A stretch of 32,707 bases of DNA from Acidobacteriaceae bacterium (GTDB lineage: Bacteria; Acidobacteriota; Terriglobia; Terriglobales; Acidobacteriaceae). Shown piece by piece: positions 6,929 to 15,764 of this stretch; the stretch's first letter is position 1, and every line of letters begins with the position of its first letter. The notes beneath the pieces are model-generated. The model made no database searches, was not told the origin of the DNA, and worked only from the letters and a program-made list of their open reading frames with translations. A program made the position numbers and the translations under genes. The stretch spans positions 1-32,707 of the forward strand of contig JABFXN010000261.1 in assembly GCA_013361705.1 (NCBI GenBank), given 5' to 3'.

Positions 6929-7570
6929 GTGAACTTCAAGAGCATCCGATTCTCTATCCTGTTCCCGATTGCAGACCTATTGCTCTGGTGTTTTGTTTTT
7001 CTCACTCCAACGACACTGCTATATCTCTCATTGCGGCTAGCCATGGGAGGGAGAGAGCAAGCAGTATTACGAAATGAAACTCAACGTGGAACGATCGAAG
7101 GTCAATTCCACAAATCGGAATTGCTGATCTTTGCTTTGAATGCGGTGGGCCTTTCTCGGGAAAAGACGCTGGTGTCCCTGGATTTCCCTGGCGTCATTGG
7201 GGAGATTCTGATCTCTCTGCCAACAACGTGGCCTGCAACCTATCATCCATCACACCTCATGATGGACACCTGGAGAGATCTCACCTATCCGATCTTCTCG
7301 TTACCGTTCTGGTGGTTCGCCGGTACCGGATGGGATACCTTGTTCTACAGGCGGCGGATTCGCTGGCCATTTCTTCTTCTTGGCACGCTGCTTTCCGTCC
7401 TATTCATCGTCGCCTATTTCGGTCTCAAGTCGGCAATGGATCCATCTGAACAGGAAGGGATGGGTTTTCATCTATGGGCAGTGATGCTCTGGGGATTTCT
7501 CTTTCTGTCGATGCCCATTGCATGGTTCCGGCAGTGGCGTCGGCCTGCGAAGGCCGAACCGGCTCCGTAA
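6929..7570 (+). CDS. multi-pass membrane protein, unknown
   Basis: 213 residues from a GTG at 6929; not recognised. Hydrophobic segments are at about residues 9-37, 122-132, 147-167 and 181-200, suggesting three or four membrane passes. An 80-residue loop between the first two contains LISLPTTWPATYHPSHL. The tail is basic (FRQWRRPAKAEPAP). The start follows folK by 9 bases and the gene ends 9 bases before tgt, so it rides in the same transcript. Codon use is more A/T-rich at third positions than in its neighbours lpxC and tgt, which could mean a later arrival or weak selection. Confidence 0.75.
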   Translation: MNFKSIRFSILFPIADLLLWCFVFLTPTTLLYLSLRLAMGGREQAVLRNETQRGTIEGQFHKSELLIFALNAVGLSREKTLVSLDFPGVIGEILISLPTTWPATYHPSHLMMDTWRDLTYPIFSLPFWWFAGTGWDTLFYRRRIRWPFLLLGTLLSVLFIVAYFGLKSAMDPSEQEGMGFHLWAVMLWGFLFLSMPIAWFRQWRRPAKAEPAP

Positions 7571-7579
7571 AATAAATCT

Positions 7580-8695
7580 GTGTCACTTAGCTTTGAACTC
7601 CTGAAAGAATCCGGCCCTGGGCGCCGGGCTACCCTAACCCTGCCCCATGGCAAGGTAGAAACCCCGGTCTTCATGCCGGTCGGAACGGCTGCTTCCGTGA
7701 AAGCCGTCCCGCAGGACGTGATGGAGACCAACGGAGCCGAGGGCAAGGGTGCGGCCATTATTCTGGCCAATACGTATCACCTCTATCTCCGTCCTGGACA
7801 CGAGTTGATCCGCCGCGCCGGCGGAGTCCATAAGTTCATGAGCTGGAACCGATCCATGCTCACCGATTCCGGCGGCTTCCAGGTCTTCAGCCTGAGTGAG
7901 CTGCGCAAAGTCACTCCCGATGGCGTCGAATTCCGGTCGCATCTCGATGGGTCAAAGCACTTCTTCTCGCCCGAGCACTCCATGGAGGTCCAAATCGCCC
8001 TCGGCGCCGACATCATGATGGCCTTCGATGAGTGTGTCGAAACTCCCGCCACATGGGAGCGGACCAAGGATTCAATGGGACTGACGCATGCCTGGGCGCA
8101 GCGCTCGCTCGACTACTGGAAAGAACATCGTCATGAAGTGCCCTGGCACAACGAGCTTGATGAAAGTCACCAGGCGCTCTTCGGCATCGTGCAGGGAGGC
8201 ATGTATAAGGACCTCCGTGCGGAATCAGCCGAGCGGCTCGTTGAGATGGACTTCCCCGGTTACGCCATCGGCGGCCTCGCCGTCGGCGAACCGCGTGAGG
8301 TTACGCGGGAGATGATCGCGCATACGCTCGAATATCTCCCCAAAGACAAGCCGCGTTATGTGATGGGCGTAGGTTATCCCGATGAGATCGTCGAGTACGC
8401 CCGCATGGGCGTAGACATGATGGACTGCGTGCTGCCCACGCGCGCCGGCCGGCACGGCCTTCTATTCACCAGCCAGGGACGCCTGAATATCAAAAACAGG
8501 CAGTACGCGGAAGATCAGAACCCTCCGGACCCGGCTTGCAACTGCATGGTCTGCCGGCGCTATACGCGCGCCTATCTGCGCCACCTGATGCACAGCGGTG
8601 AGCCGCTGGCGCTCACCTTGGCGAGTGAACATAATCTCGCCTTTTATCTCGATCAGATGCAGGCACTGCGGAACGAATTCGATCAAGCGGAATGA
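7580..8695 (+). CDS. tgt: tRNA-guanine(34) transglycosylase (queuine tRNA-ribosyltransferase)
   Basis: Exchanges guanine-34 for preQ1 in GUN-anticodon tRNAs. 371 residues, normal length, GTG start. The catalytic aspartates sit in TDSGGFQVFSL (D96) and MDCVLPTR (D282). Substrate loops GIVQGGMY (202-209) and GGLAVGEPR are intact. The zinc site is CNCMVC (C320, C322, C325) with H351 in SEHN. tgt commonly precedes yajC-secDF. Here a small ORF and an EAL gene lie between them, and a hairpin follows tgt directly. Confidence 0.96.
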   Translation: MSLSFELLKESGPGRRATLTLPHGKVETPVFMPVGTAASVKAVPQDVMETNGAEGKGAAIILANTYHLYLRPGHELIRRAGGVHKFMSWNRSMLTDSGGFQVFSLSELRKVTPDGVEFRSHLDGSKHFFSPEHSMEVQIALGADIMMAFDECVETPATWERTKDSMGLTHAWAQRSLDYWKEHRHEVPWHNELDESHQALFGIVQGGMYKDLRAESAERLVEMDFPGYAIGGLAVGEPREVTREMIAHTLEYLPKDKPRYVMGVGYPDEIVEYARMGVDMMDCVLPTRAGRHGLLFTSQGRLNIKNRQYAEDQNPPDPACNCMVCRRYTRAYLRHLMHSGEPLALTLASEHNLAFYLDQMQALRNEFDQAE

Positions 8696-8696
8696 T

Positions 8697-8714
8697 CGTT
8701 TCGCCGGCGAAACG
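8697..8714 (+). terminator. hairpin after tgt
   Basis: Perfect palindrome CGTTTCGCCGGCGAAACG starting one base after the tgt stop codon. A TTTTT run follows only 10 bases later, so it is an imperfect intrinsic terminator. It would separate tgt from the downstream genes. Confidence 0.45.
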
Positions 8715-8890
8715 GCCAGAGCATTTTTCCTGTAGGTGTAGTGCAGGGTAGCTAGGCAGGAACTATGTTGCCCGGAAATGCAATTGTGCGATGAGTAGGT
8801 TCCGTGACACAGTTGAGGCATACAAGACGGGCCCGAAGCGCGCATTTCAGAGCAGTAAGTACGGTAACGGCCAGCAAGAAGGATTGCTCC

Positions 8891-9046
8891 ATGAAGCGAT
8901 TTGCCTGTGGTCGTGTGGTCTCTGGCCCCTCGACTCTATTTGCCGCGCACTATCTGGATGGAACTCTGGCAGGGCCAACGAAGTGTGCTCCCGTGGAGTA
9001 CGGCCCCACTGCACCTCCGGTGATTGCACCTTCGGTGAACGGATAA
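8891..9046 (+). CDS. 51-residue small protein with DUF1059-like N-terminus
   Basis: A strong ribosome site (AGAAGGA) sits 7 bases before this ATG. The peptide begins MKRFACGRVVSG, which from memory resembles the start of small DUF1059 proteins (typically MK-x-F-x-CG-x-VVPGC). The second cysteine of that family is missing here (SGP instead of PGC), and the second half, rich in proline (YGPTAPPVIAPSVNG), does not fit the family. It may be a diverged or decayed member. It ends 13 bases before the EAL gene, so it would be its upstream co-transcribed partner. No function can be given. Confidence 0.5.
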   Translation: MKRFACGRVVSGPSTLFAAHYLDGTLAGPTKCAPVEYGPTAPPVIAPSVNG

Positions 9047-9059
9047 CCGCGGGCCGGCT

Positions 9060-10301
9060 ATGCACATCAACCTCGCCAAGCGCGAGCAACAGCGCCGCAC
9101 GATCTCAGACTTGCTCGAAGGCGATATTCCCTTCGGCTTCCACTATCAGCCGATCGTCGACCTTGAACGTGGTCTTGTGGCCGGTTACGAAGCGCTCGCG
9201 CGTTTTCCCGCCGAGATCGCCTCGTCTCCGGACCAGGTCTTTCGGGTAGCCGGCGATCTAGGCAGACGTGCGGATCTGGAGAGCGTGGTTCTGCGTAGTG
9301 CTTTCTGGGAGCGGTCGAAGCTTCCGCCGAAATGCTTTCTCACCATCAATGCAGGCCCGTCTCTTCTGCTTTCGCGGCAGTGGCAGCAGTTACTAAAGGA
9401 GATCGGACATTTCGGTGGAACCGTCTTTGAGGTCACGGAAGACGAACCCATTCATGATTACTCCATCCTCCGCTCCCGTCTCGATCAGATCCGTGAAGCC
9501 GGCGGCCACATTGCGGTTGACGACACTGGCGCCGGATACGCCAGCCTGAAGCACGTCATGGAGCTGCGTCCCAACTTCATCAAGCTCGACCGGTTCTTTG
9601 TCGGCGGTTGTCACAAAGAGCCGGCCCGTTCTTCGCTGATCGAGATGATGGGCACCATGGCCAGCCGCATCGATGCCACGATCATCGCCGAAGGTGTGGA
9701 GAGCGAGAGCGAGCTGGAAGAACTTATCCACCTCGGTGTTTCGCTGGCGCAGGGTTACTACCTCGGCAAACCCTCCGAGGAGATGCAGCCTCTGCCGGTC
9801 GCGCAGGCCGAAGCCATTCGCTCGCGGGCGGAGGCCAGGCAGCAAGGCAACCTATGGGGCGTGATCGACAGTTGCTTCGCCTGCTCCGACGCGGACACAG
9901 CCGCAACCTACCTTGACGCGAACGAAGAGGCGCATGTCGTTCTGCTGGTGGACGAGGGGAACCGTCCCTTCGGCATCATTGAGCGGCACTCCCTGATCGG
10001 CATCCGCCACCTGGCCCAGCCGATGAAGATTCAGCGCGAGAGCGATCTGCGGGCGGTGCTCCAACTGTGCCTCAGCAGACCCCCGGCTCACCGTTTCGAC
10101 CCGATCGTCGTCGTTGGAGCCGACGGAAGGATGGCCGGTGTGGCCACCGTGGACCGGATGGTGAAGTTCGTTTTGGAAAACGGTCCCCTGCTCGATATGC
10201 GTGCGGCGGAGGTGCGGGCGCTCATGGGGCCGGGAGACAGAGAGATGAAGGCAGGTACCTCCGGGTGTTTACAATGTGTGTGCCGTCAGGCGATTCCTTG
10301 A
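9060..10301 (+). CDS. EAL-domain c-di-GMP phosphodiesterase with C-terminal CBS-like domain
   Basis: 413 residues, cytoplasmic, no signal or membrane helix. The EAL domain (about 20-245) has the signature YEALAR (E44), the asparagine of TINAGP (N97), EVTE (E124), the DDTGAG loop in place of the usual DDFGxG (D154, D155), IKLDR (K175), AEGVES (E211) and AQGYYLGKP (Q231). All metal and catalytic residues appear present, so it should hydrolyse c-di-GMP. Residues 260-390 look like a pair of CBS motifs (VVLLVDEGNRPFGIIER; IVVVGADGRMAGVATVDRM), a likely nucleotide sensor. The ATG has only a weak ribosome site. The position between tgt and yajC is unusual. Confidence 0.88.
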   Translation: MHINLAKREQQRRTISDLLEGDIPFGFHYQPIVDLERGLVAGYEALARFPAEIASSPDQVFRVAGDLGRRADLESVVLRSAFWERSKLPPKCFLTINAGPSLLLSRQWQQLLKEIGHFGGTVFEVTEDEPIHDYSILRSRLDQIREAGGHIAVDDTGAGYASLKHVMELRPNFIKLDRFFVGGCHKEPARSSLIEMMGTMASRIDATIIAEGVESESELEELIHLGVSLAQGYYLGKPSEEMQPLPVAQAEAIRSRAEARQQGNLWGVIDSCFACSDADTAATYLDANEEAHVVLLVDEGNRPFGIIERHSLIGIRHLAQPMKIQRESDLRAVLQLCLSRPPAHRFDPIVVVGADGRMAGVATVDRMVKFVLENGPLLDMRAAEVRALMGPGDREMKAGTSGCLQCVCRQAIP

Positions 10302-10521
10302 CATGTCGGAGCGGCCTCAGCGATGCTGGAGCCTAGCACCCTTCCATCCGGGCAGGCAGACCTGCGTCCGTTTACGGACGTAGCCCATCGCCCGGCGTGA
10401 CGCGGGCAGCGTCCATCCAGGACGGGCCCGACTTCTAAAAGGACATCGGGTGATCATTTTCGATCCGGTTGGTTCGCGTCCCCAAGGCCGCGCCCCGCCG
10501 GTGTGTTGAAGGACGCTCGCG
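10302..10521 (+). other. structured GC-rich leader before yajC
   Basis: 220 bases with no convincing ORF. Several stems are visible: CGTCCG/CGGACG around a 4-base loop (about 10366-10381), and CCCGA/TCGGG around 14 bases (about 10427-10450). The region may be an untranslated leader or a small RNA. I do not recognise it as a known riboswitch, SRP or 6S RNA. Promoter boxes are not obvious. Confidence 0.35.
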
Positions 10522-10845
10522 TTGACCGTATCCGCACCTGTCTCAGCCGTGATTCTGCAGATTGCCCAGGGATCTTCTCTGGTTACGATGCTGCCTATCG
10601 TTCTCATGATTGCTGTCTTCTACTTCCTGCTGATTCTTCCGAACCAGCGCAAGCAGAAGAAGTGGCAGCAGATGCTGGGTGACCTCAAGGCCGGCGACCG
10701 CGTTACAACCTCCGGCGGCATCAAGGGCGTCATCCTGTCGGTAAAAGACGATTCGCTAATCCTGCGCGTCGCTCCCGACAACCTGAAGCTCGAGTTTGCC
10801 AAGAGCGCCATTGCCAGCGTTACGACCGGCGAGGAAGAAAAGTAG
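10522..10845 (+). CDS. yajC: SecYEG-associated membrane protein YajC
   Basis: Small single-span inner-membrane protein of the holo-translocon with SecDF. 107 residues from a TTG start preceded by GAAGGA. The membrane helix is about residues 21-40 (TMLPIVLMIAVFYFLLI). It is followed by the family motif LPNQRKQKKWQQML and the YajC beta-domain (LKAGDRVTTSGGIKG). It ends 2 bases before secD, so it is part of a yajC-secD-secF operon. Confidence 0.95.
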   Translation: MTVSAPVSAVILQIAQGSSLVTMLPIVLMIAVFYFLLILPNQRKQKKWQQMLGDLKAGDRVTTSGGIKGVILSVKDDSLILRVAPDNLKLEFAKSAIASVTTGEEEK

Positions 10846-10847
10846 CC

Positions 10848-12461
10848 ATGCAGAAGAAGCTCGCCGGTCGGACCGGCATTATTGTTGCGACTCTGGTCAT
10901 CTTTACCTATTTCATCTTCTTCGGCTCCGGCCTGCCGAAGAAGGGCAGCGTGAAGCAACTGCTGACCAACAGCATCCACCTGGGCCTCGATCTCAAGGGC
11001 GGCACCCACCTCGTGCTGCAGGTGCATGTGGCTGAAGCCGTAGCGGCGCAGACCGACTCCGATGTCGCTCGCCTCCAGACTGACCTGGCCAAGGCTGGAG
11101 TCACAGGTGCGCAGGTCGCCAAGCTCGATCCCACCAAGGTCGACATTATTAATGTTGCGAATGTCACCTCCGCCGACACCTCCAAAGCTCGCGGCGTTCT
11201 GAACGGCACCTCCTATTCCTCGACCTACGATGTGGCGTCGGTGCCGAACGGCTACACGCTGACCATGAAGCAGCAGTCGCGCAAGGAGATGGAGAGCACG
11301 GTTCTCCAGACCTCGATTGAGACCATCCGGCAGCGCGTCGACAGCCTCGGCGTCGCTGAGCCCGTCATCCAGCAGTACGGCCTGGGTGACAACCAGATCC
11401 TCATCGAGCTGCCCGGCATCTCCAACGCCGACGAGGTGCACAACGCCATCCAGTCGACCGCTCGCCTCGAAATCCATGAAGTGGTCGGCGGACCGGCGGC
11501 TACTGAGGCCGAAGCTCTGCAGACCCTCGGCGGCTCGCTTCCTCCAGACGACATGGTCGTGAAGGGTGCAAGCTCGGTCACGGCTGCCGGTAACAGCGAC
11601 ATGTTCTATGTGCTCAAGCGCGTGGCCATCGTCTCCGGTACCGACTTCCGCGGAGCCCAGCCAGTTCGCGACCCCAACACCGGTCAGTCGCAGACCAGCT
11701 TCAACCTGACCAGCGGCGCCGGCGAACGCTTCTATGAGTTCACCAGCGCAAACGTCGGCAAGGGCATCGCCGTGGTTCTCGAAAACCGCGTTCGCAGTGT
11801 GGCCAGCATCAAGAGCGCCATCCATGACTCGGGCGTGATCGAAGGTCTCTCCGAGGATGAGGCCAAGAACCTCTCGCTCATGCTCCGCACTGGTTCCCTG
11901 CCTGCTTCCATCTCGTATCTCGACACGCTGACCGTCGGTCCGTCCCTGGGCGCCGCTTCGATTACGCACGGCGTCTATGCCGCCGTCGCCGGCATGCTCG
12001 CGGTGATGTTCTTCATGCTCCTCTATTACCGCGGAGCCGGCATCAACGCTGACCTGGCGCTGGTTCTGAACCTGGTCATCCTGCTCGGCTTCATGGGCCT
12101 GACCGGATCGACGCTGACCCTGCCGGGTATCGCCGGTGTGATTCTGACCATCGGTATGGGTGTCGACTCCAACGTTCTGATCTTCGAACGTATCCGTGAA
12201 GAACTGCACCTGGGCCGCACGCCCAGTGCCGCGGTACAGAACGGTTTCGCGCACGCGTGGATCACGATCATCGATACCCACGTGACGACCATCGTCTCGG
12301 CGGCCATCCTCTTCCTCTTTGGTACTGGTCCGGTCCGTGGATTCGCCGTGACCCTGACCTTCGGTCTGTTGGCCAACATCTTTACCGCGGTCTTCGTCTC
12401 GCGCACCATCTTTGACGCGATCCTGAACCGCAAGCAGCGCGGCGAAGCGCTCTCCATCTAA
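10848..12461 (+). CDS. secD: protein-export membrane protein SecD
   Basis: Proton-driven SecDF subunit that pulls exported proteins out on the periplasmic side. 537 residues. N-terminal helix at about 9-26, then the conserved GLDLKGGTHLVLQV (46-59), the long periplasmic P1 head with GVAEPVI and ENRVRSVASI, and a C-terminal block of five helices. Loop motif GMGVDSNVLIFERIREE at 436-452 contains the aspartate and arginine used in proton transport. SecD and SecF are separate genes here, 24 bases apart. ATG start two bases after yajC. Confidence 0.97.
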   Translation: MQKKLAGRTGIIVATLVIFTYFIFFGSGLPKKGSVKQLLTNSIHLGLDLKGGTHLVLQVHVAEAVAAQTDSDVARLQTDLAKAGVTGAQVAKLDPTKVDIINVANVTSADTSKARGVLNGTSYSSTYDVASVPNGYTLTMKQQSRKEMESTVLQTSIETIRQRVDSLGVAEPVIQQYGLGDNQILIELPGISNADEVHNAIQSTARLEIHEVVGGPAATEAEALQTLGGSLPPDDMVVKGASSVTAAGNSDMFYVLKRVAIVSGTDFRGAQPVRDPNTGQSQTSFNLTSGAGERFYEFTSANVGKGIAVVLENRVRSVASIKSAIHDSGVIEGLSEDEAKNLSLMLRTGSLPASISYLDTLTVGPSLGAASITHGVYAAVAGMLAVMFFMLLYYRGAGINADLALVLNLVILLGFMGLTGSTLTLPGIAGVILTIGMGVDSNVLIFERIREELHLGRTPSAAVQNGFAHAWITIIDTHVTTIVSAAILFLFGTGPVRGFAVTLTFGLLANIFTAVFVSRTIFDAILNRKQRGEALSI

Positions 12462-12485
12462 TACGGAATTTTCGGAGCAACAACA

Positions 12486-13433
12486 GTGGAACTGTTTCGC
12501 GATATCAATATCGACTGGCTGGGCAAGAAGTGGTATCTGCTCGCCTTCTCTCTCGTCTTTTCAGTGGCAGGCATCTTCAGCATGCTCTTCTGGCACAAGA
12601 TTCCGTACGGCGTGGACTTTAAGGGCGGCACTCAGGTGCATGTCAGCTTCGACCGTACGCCCAGCGAAGACCGTATCCGCTCCGCCTTCGACGCGGCTGG
12701 AATTAAGGATGCGAAGATCCAGGCTGTCAGGGGCGACCAGGCTGCCCGGCCCGAGGTCCTGATCTCGCTGCCGGAGAAGAGCGATGCCACCGGCTTCGAT
12801 GCCCGCGCCGCTGTGCTCAGCGCCCTGCAGTCGAACTATCACGACGGCGGCTTCAAGGTGGAGAGCTCCCAGACCATCGGGCCGACGGCCGGCGAACAGC
12901 TCCGTCACCAGGCGCTGTTTGCGACCCTGTACTCGTTGCTCGGCATGCTGGTCTATCTCTGGTTCCGCTTCGAGCTCATCTATGGTGTAGCGGCCGTGGT
13001 TGCTGTTTTCCATGACACGCTGATCACCATCGGCGCGTTCAGCCTTACCAACCAGGAAATTACGCTCACCGTGGTGGCGGCAATCCTGACGCTGGTCGGT
13101 TACTCCATGAACGATACGATCGTGGTCTTCGACCGTATCCGCGAGAACCTGGCGTCGTCTCGCCGCGAGACGCTGTCGACCGTGGTGAACCGCAGCCTTA
13201 ACCAGACCCTGAGCCGGACCATCCTGACCTCGGGTCTGACCTTCCTTACCGTTCTCTCGCTATATCTCTTCGGCGGAGAGGTGCTGCACGGCTTCAGCTT
13301 CGCGCTGGTGGTCGGCATCCTGATCGGTACCTATTCGTCGATCGCGGTCGCGGCTCCGATGCTGGTGGCGTACCAGGATTGGCGTATCGCGAAGGGTAAG
13401 GCGGCATCGCTTCCCGGCGGCAAGCGGGCGTAA
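12486..13433 (+). CDS. secF: protein-export membrane protein SecF
   Basis: Second half of the SecDF pump; 315 residues, normal length. The GTG start is preceded by GGAGCAACAACA. First helix about 17-36, conserved GVDFKGGTQV (42-51), short periplasmic domain, then five helices with VGYSMNDTIVVFDRIREN carrying the catalytic aspartates. It ends the transcript; a strong terminator starts 6 bases after the stop codon. Confidence 0.97.
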   Translation: MELFRDINIDWLGKKWYLLAFSLVFSVAGIFSMLFWHKIPYGVDFKGGTQVHVSFDRTPSEDRIRSAFDAAGIKDAKIQAVRGDQAARPEVLISLPEKSDATGFDARAAVLSALQSNYHDGGFKVESSQTIGPTAGEQLRHQALFATLYSLLGMLVYLWFRFELIYGVAAVVAVFHDTLITIGAFSLTNQEITLTVVAAILTLVGYSMNDTIVVFDRIRENLASSRRETLSTVVNRSLNQTLSRTILTSGLTFLTVLSLYLFGGEVLHGFSFALVVGILIGTYSSIAVAAPMLVAYQDWRIAKGKAASLPGGKRA

Positions 13434-13438
13434 TTAGG

Positions 13439-13477
13439 CTGGGTTGCACTGTCCTCAGTGCAACCCAGAAACTTTTT
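13439..13477 (+). terminator. intrinsic terminator after secF
   Basis: A perfect 13-bp stem (CTGGGTTGCACTG / CAGTGCAACCCAG) with TCCT loop, then AAAC and TTTTT, with a second T-run shortly after. A clear Rho-independent terminator that separates secDF from the tonB genes. Confidence 0.9.
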
Positions 13478-13573
13478 CAATTTTTTGGGGAACGCCTCCC
13501 TATTCCGGGAACAAAATCAGAATCCGCGGTGTCTGTAGCACGTAGGCTCACCTCCAATTTGAGGGTTGCAACT

Positions 13574-14311
13574 ATGTTTGAAGACTCGTTGATGGAATCC
13601 GGCGGCAAGATCAAGTCCAAGTCCAAGTACTGGATGATCGCTACCTTTAGTTTCAACGGGATCATCATTGCATTGATGATCCTGATTCCGCTGCTGTATC
13701 CCGAAGCGCTGCCTAAGACGGCGATGACGGCGATGCTCAGCGCGCCCCCGCCGCCGCCTCCGCCTCCGCCACCCCCGCCGCCGGCGCAGGTGGTGAAGCC
13801 GATCAAGGTCATCAGCGAGCTGGATCAGGGCCTGCACGCTCCGACCAAGATCCCCAAAGACATCAAGATGGTTAAGGAAGATGCTGCGCCTCCGCCGCAG
13901 GTCGCCGGTGTTGCCGGTATGGCGGGCATGGGTGGCGGTTCCGGTTCCGGCATCGCTGGTGGCGTCCTTGGTGGTATCGGTACGGCTCCGGCCCCGGTCG
14001 TGAAGGTGGCTCCGCCCAAAGGACCGACCCGTGTTTCGGCCGGTGTGATGGCTGGACAGATCCTGGTGAAGACCAACCCGGTCTATCCTCCGATCGCCCG
14101 CGCCGCTCACGTACAGGGTTCGGTTGTGCTGCATGCCGTGATCTCGAAGACCGGCGCCATCCAGAACCTGACGGTCATCAGCGGACCTGAGATGCTGCGT
14201 AACTCGGCCGTCGAGGCTGTGCAGCAGTGGAAGTACAAGCCCTACCTGCTCAATGGTGAACCCACCGAAGTGGATACCACCATCACCGTAAACTTTACGA
14301 TGGGAGGCTAA
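13574..14311 (+). CDS. tonB: energy transducer TonB
   Basis: Periplasm-spanning protein that passes proton-motive force from ExbBD to outer-membrane receptors. 245 residues from the ATG at 13574, which has GAGGG upstream; a GTG 45 bases earlier is less likely. Cytoplasmic N-tail, helix at about 21-42, thirteen consecutive prolines at 58-70, a flexible glycine-rich part (GMGGGSGSGIAGGVLGGIG), and the C-terminal TonB domain (about 165-245) with NPVYPPIARAAHVQG and WKYKPYLLNGEP. First gene of tonB-exbB-exbD-exbD-exbD. Confidence 0.93.
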   Translation: MFEDSLMESGGKIKSKSKYWMIATFSFNGIIIALMILIPLLYPEALPKTAMTAMLSAPPPPPPPPPPPPPAQVVKPIKVISELDQGLHAPTKIPKDIKMVKEDAAPPPQVAGVAGMAGMGGGSGSGIAGGVLGGIGTAPAPVVKVAPPKGPTRVSAGVMAGQILVKTNPVYPPIARAAHVQGSVVLHAVISKTGAIQNLTVISGPEMLRNSAVEAVQQWKYKPYLLNGEPTEVDTTITVNFTMGG

Positions 14312-14370
14312 GTCTCAAGACTTAGCAGCAGGTTTCGATATTGCGGGGGCTGTGGCCCGGCTGGCACAGC
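14307..14370 (+). other. two intercistronic hairpins between tonB and exbB
   Basis: The first is a perfect 9-bp stem GCTAAGTCT/AGACTTAGC (14307-14326) that includes the tonB stop codon. The second pairs GCTGTGGCC with GGCACAGC with one bulge (14349-14370). Neither is followed by a T-run. They may protect or cut the mRNA and set the TonB:ExbB ratio. Confidence 0.55.
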
Positions 14371-14434
14371 TCAAACAATTAACGTTTTGCATCACACGTA
14401 GTACCGGAAGTCCTAATCAGGAGGAAAGAATCAA

Positions 14435-15169
14435 GTGATTCTCGCTCATCTCGCAACTTTCGCCCCCCACAGCATCGGCATGTTTCTCCAGGAGGGCCAG
14501 GTAAGCTTCTCGCTCATGGGTCTGTGGACGAACATGGGCTGGCTGGCTCGTATCGTCGCCATCATCCTGTTCATCATGTCGATCTGGTCGCTGGCTGTGA
14601 TCATCGATCGCGCCCTGTATTTCTCCGCTGCCCGTAAGCAGTCCCGTGAGTTTGCTCCCAAGGTTGCCGGCGCTCTGAAGGACGGCCGTCTGGATGAGGC
14701 GATCAAGATCGCCGACCGTTCCAAGAAGTCGCACCTGGCCGAGGTTGTTACCGCCGGCCTGCAGGAGTTCCGTTCGTTCGGTTCCGGCGGTTCCATCACC
14801 GAGGACCAGATCGAGTCTGCCAAGCGCGCTCTGGAGCGCTCCGAAGCTATCGTTCACGCCAAGCTGAAGCGCGGCCTGGGCGGTCTGGCCACCATCGGTT
14901 CCACCGCTCCCTTTATCGGTCTGTTCGGTACGGTAGTCGGTATTCTTAACGCCTTCCAGCAGATCGCTACCCAGAAGACCTCCGGTATCGGCGCTGTCGC
15001 CGGCGGTATCTCGGAAGCTCTGGTAACGACCGCGTTCGGTCTGCTCGTGGCTATCCCGGCCGTTATGTGCTTCAACTTCTTCACCGGCAAGGTTGAGTCC
15101 TTCGACGTGGAGATGGACAACAGCTCCTCGGAGCTGGTGGACTACTTCATCAAGCAGTCGCACCGCTAA
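14435..15169 (+). CDS. exbB: MotA/TolQ/ExbB proton-channel family protein
   Basis: Inner-membrane subunit that forms the pentameric ring around ExbD. 244 residues. GTG start with an excellent AGGAGGA site. Helix 1 about 36-58, a cytoplasmic region (60-145) with DGRLDEAIKIA, helix 2 about 150-175 containing GSTAPFIGLFGTVVGI, and helix 3 about 193-216 (ALVTTAFGLLVAIPAV). The TAPFIGLFGTV and TT-containing helices are the family signature. TolQ cannot be excluded from sequence, but adjacent tonB favours ExbB. Confidence 0.92.
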   Translation: MILAHLATFAPHSIGMFLQEGQVSFSLMGLWTNMGWLARIVAIILFIMSIWSLAVIIDRALYFSAARKQSREFAPKVAGALKDGRLDEAIKIADRSKKSHLAEVVTAGLQEFRSFGSGGSITEDQIESAKRALERSEAIVHAKLKRGLGGLATIGSTAPFIGLFGTVVGILNAFQQIATQKTSGIGAVAGGISEALVTTAFGLLVAIPAVMCFNFFTGKVESFDVEMDNSSSELVDYFIKQSHR

Positions 15170-15197
15170 ACAGCCCAAGCGAGAATCTCCGCCTCGC

Positions 15198-15234
15198 ACC
15201 CCGGTCAGCCGCCGCGAAACGGCATGACCGGGGT
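15198..15234 (+). other. intercistronic hairpin between exbB and first exbD
   Basis: A 10-bp perfect outer stem (ACCCCGGTCA / TGACCGGGGT) with an inner GCCG/CGGC extension. It is very stable and lacks a T-run, so it is more likely an mRNA stability or processing element than a terminator. Confidence 0.55.
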
Positions 15235-15289
15235 CCGGGCGGCCTGAAACTCTCGCAGTACGAAAAGACTCGCTTAAGGAGCAACTCCG

Positions 15290-15715
<426 letters not shown>

Positions 15716-15764
15716 GTAAGCTCAAGATTCGCCGCCCAAGCGCGGCAACGAAGGAGATTCAGCT

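Noticed and set aside
7085-7096. Half parS (AACGTGGAACGA) in the membrane gene
   Set aside because: Only the right arm matches and no palindrome forms.
10620-12281. 553-codon open frame on the minus strand across yajC and secD
   Set aside because: Exact antisense of two clear Sec genes; His/Asp/Gly-rich composition is the usual mirror of high-GC coding sequence.
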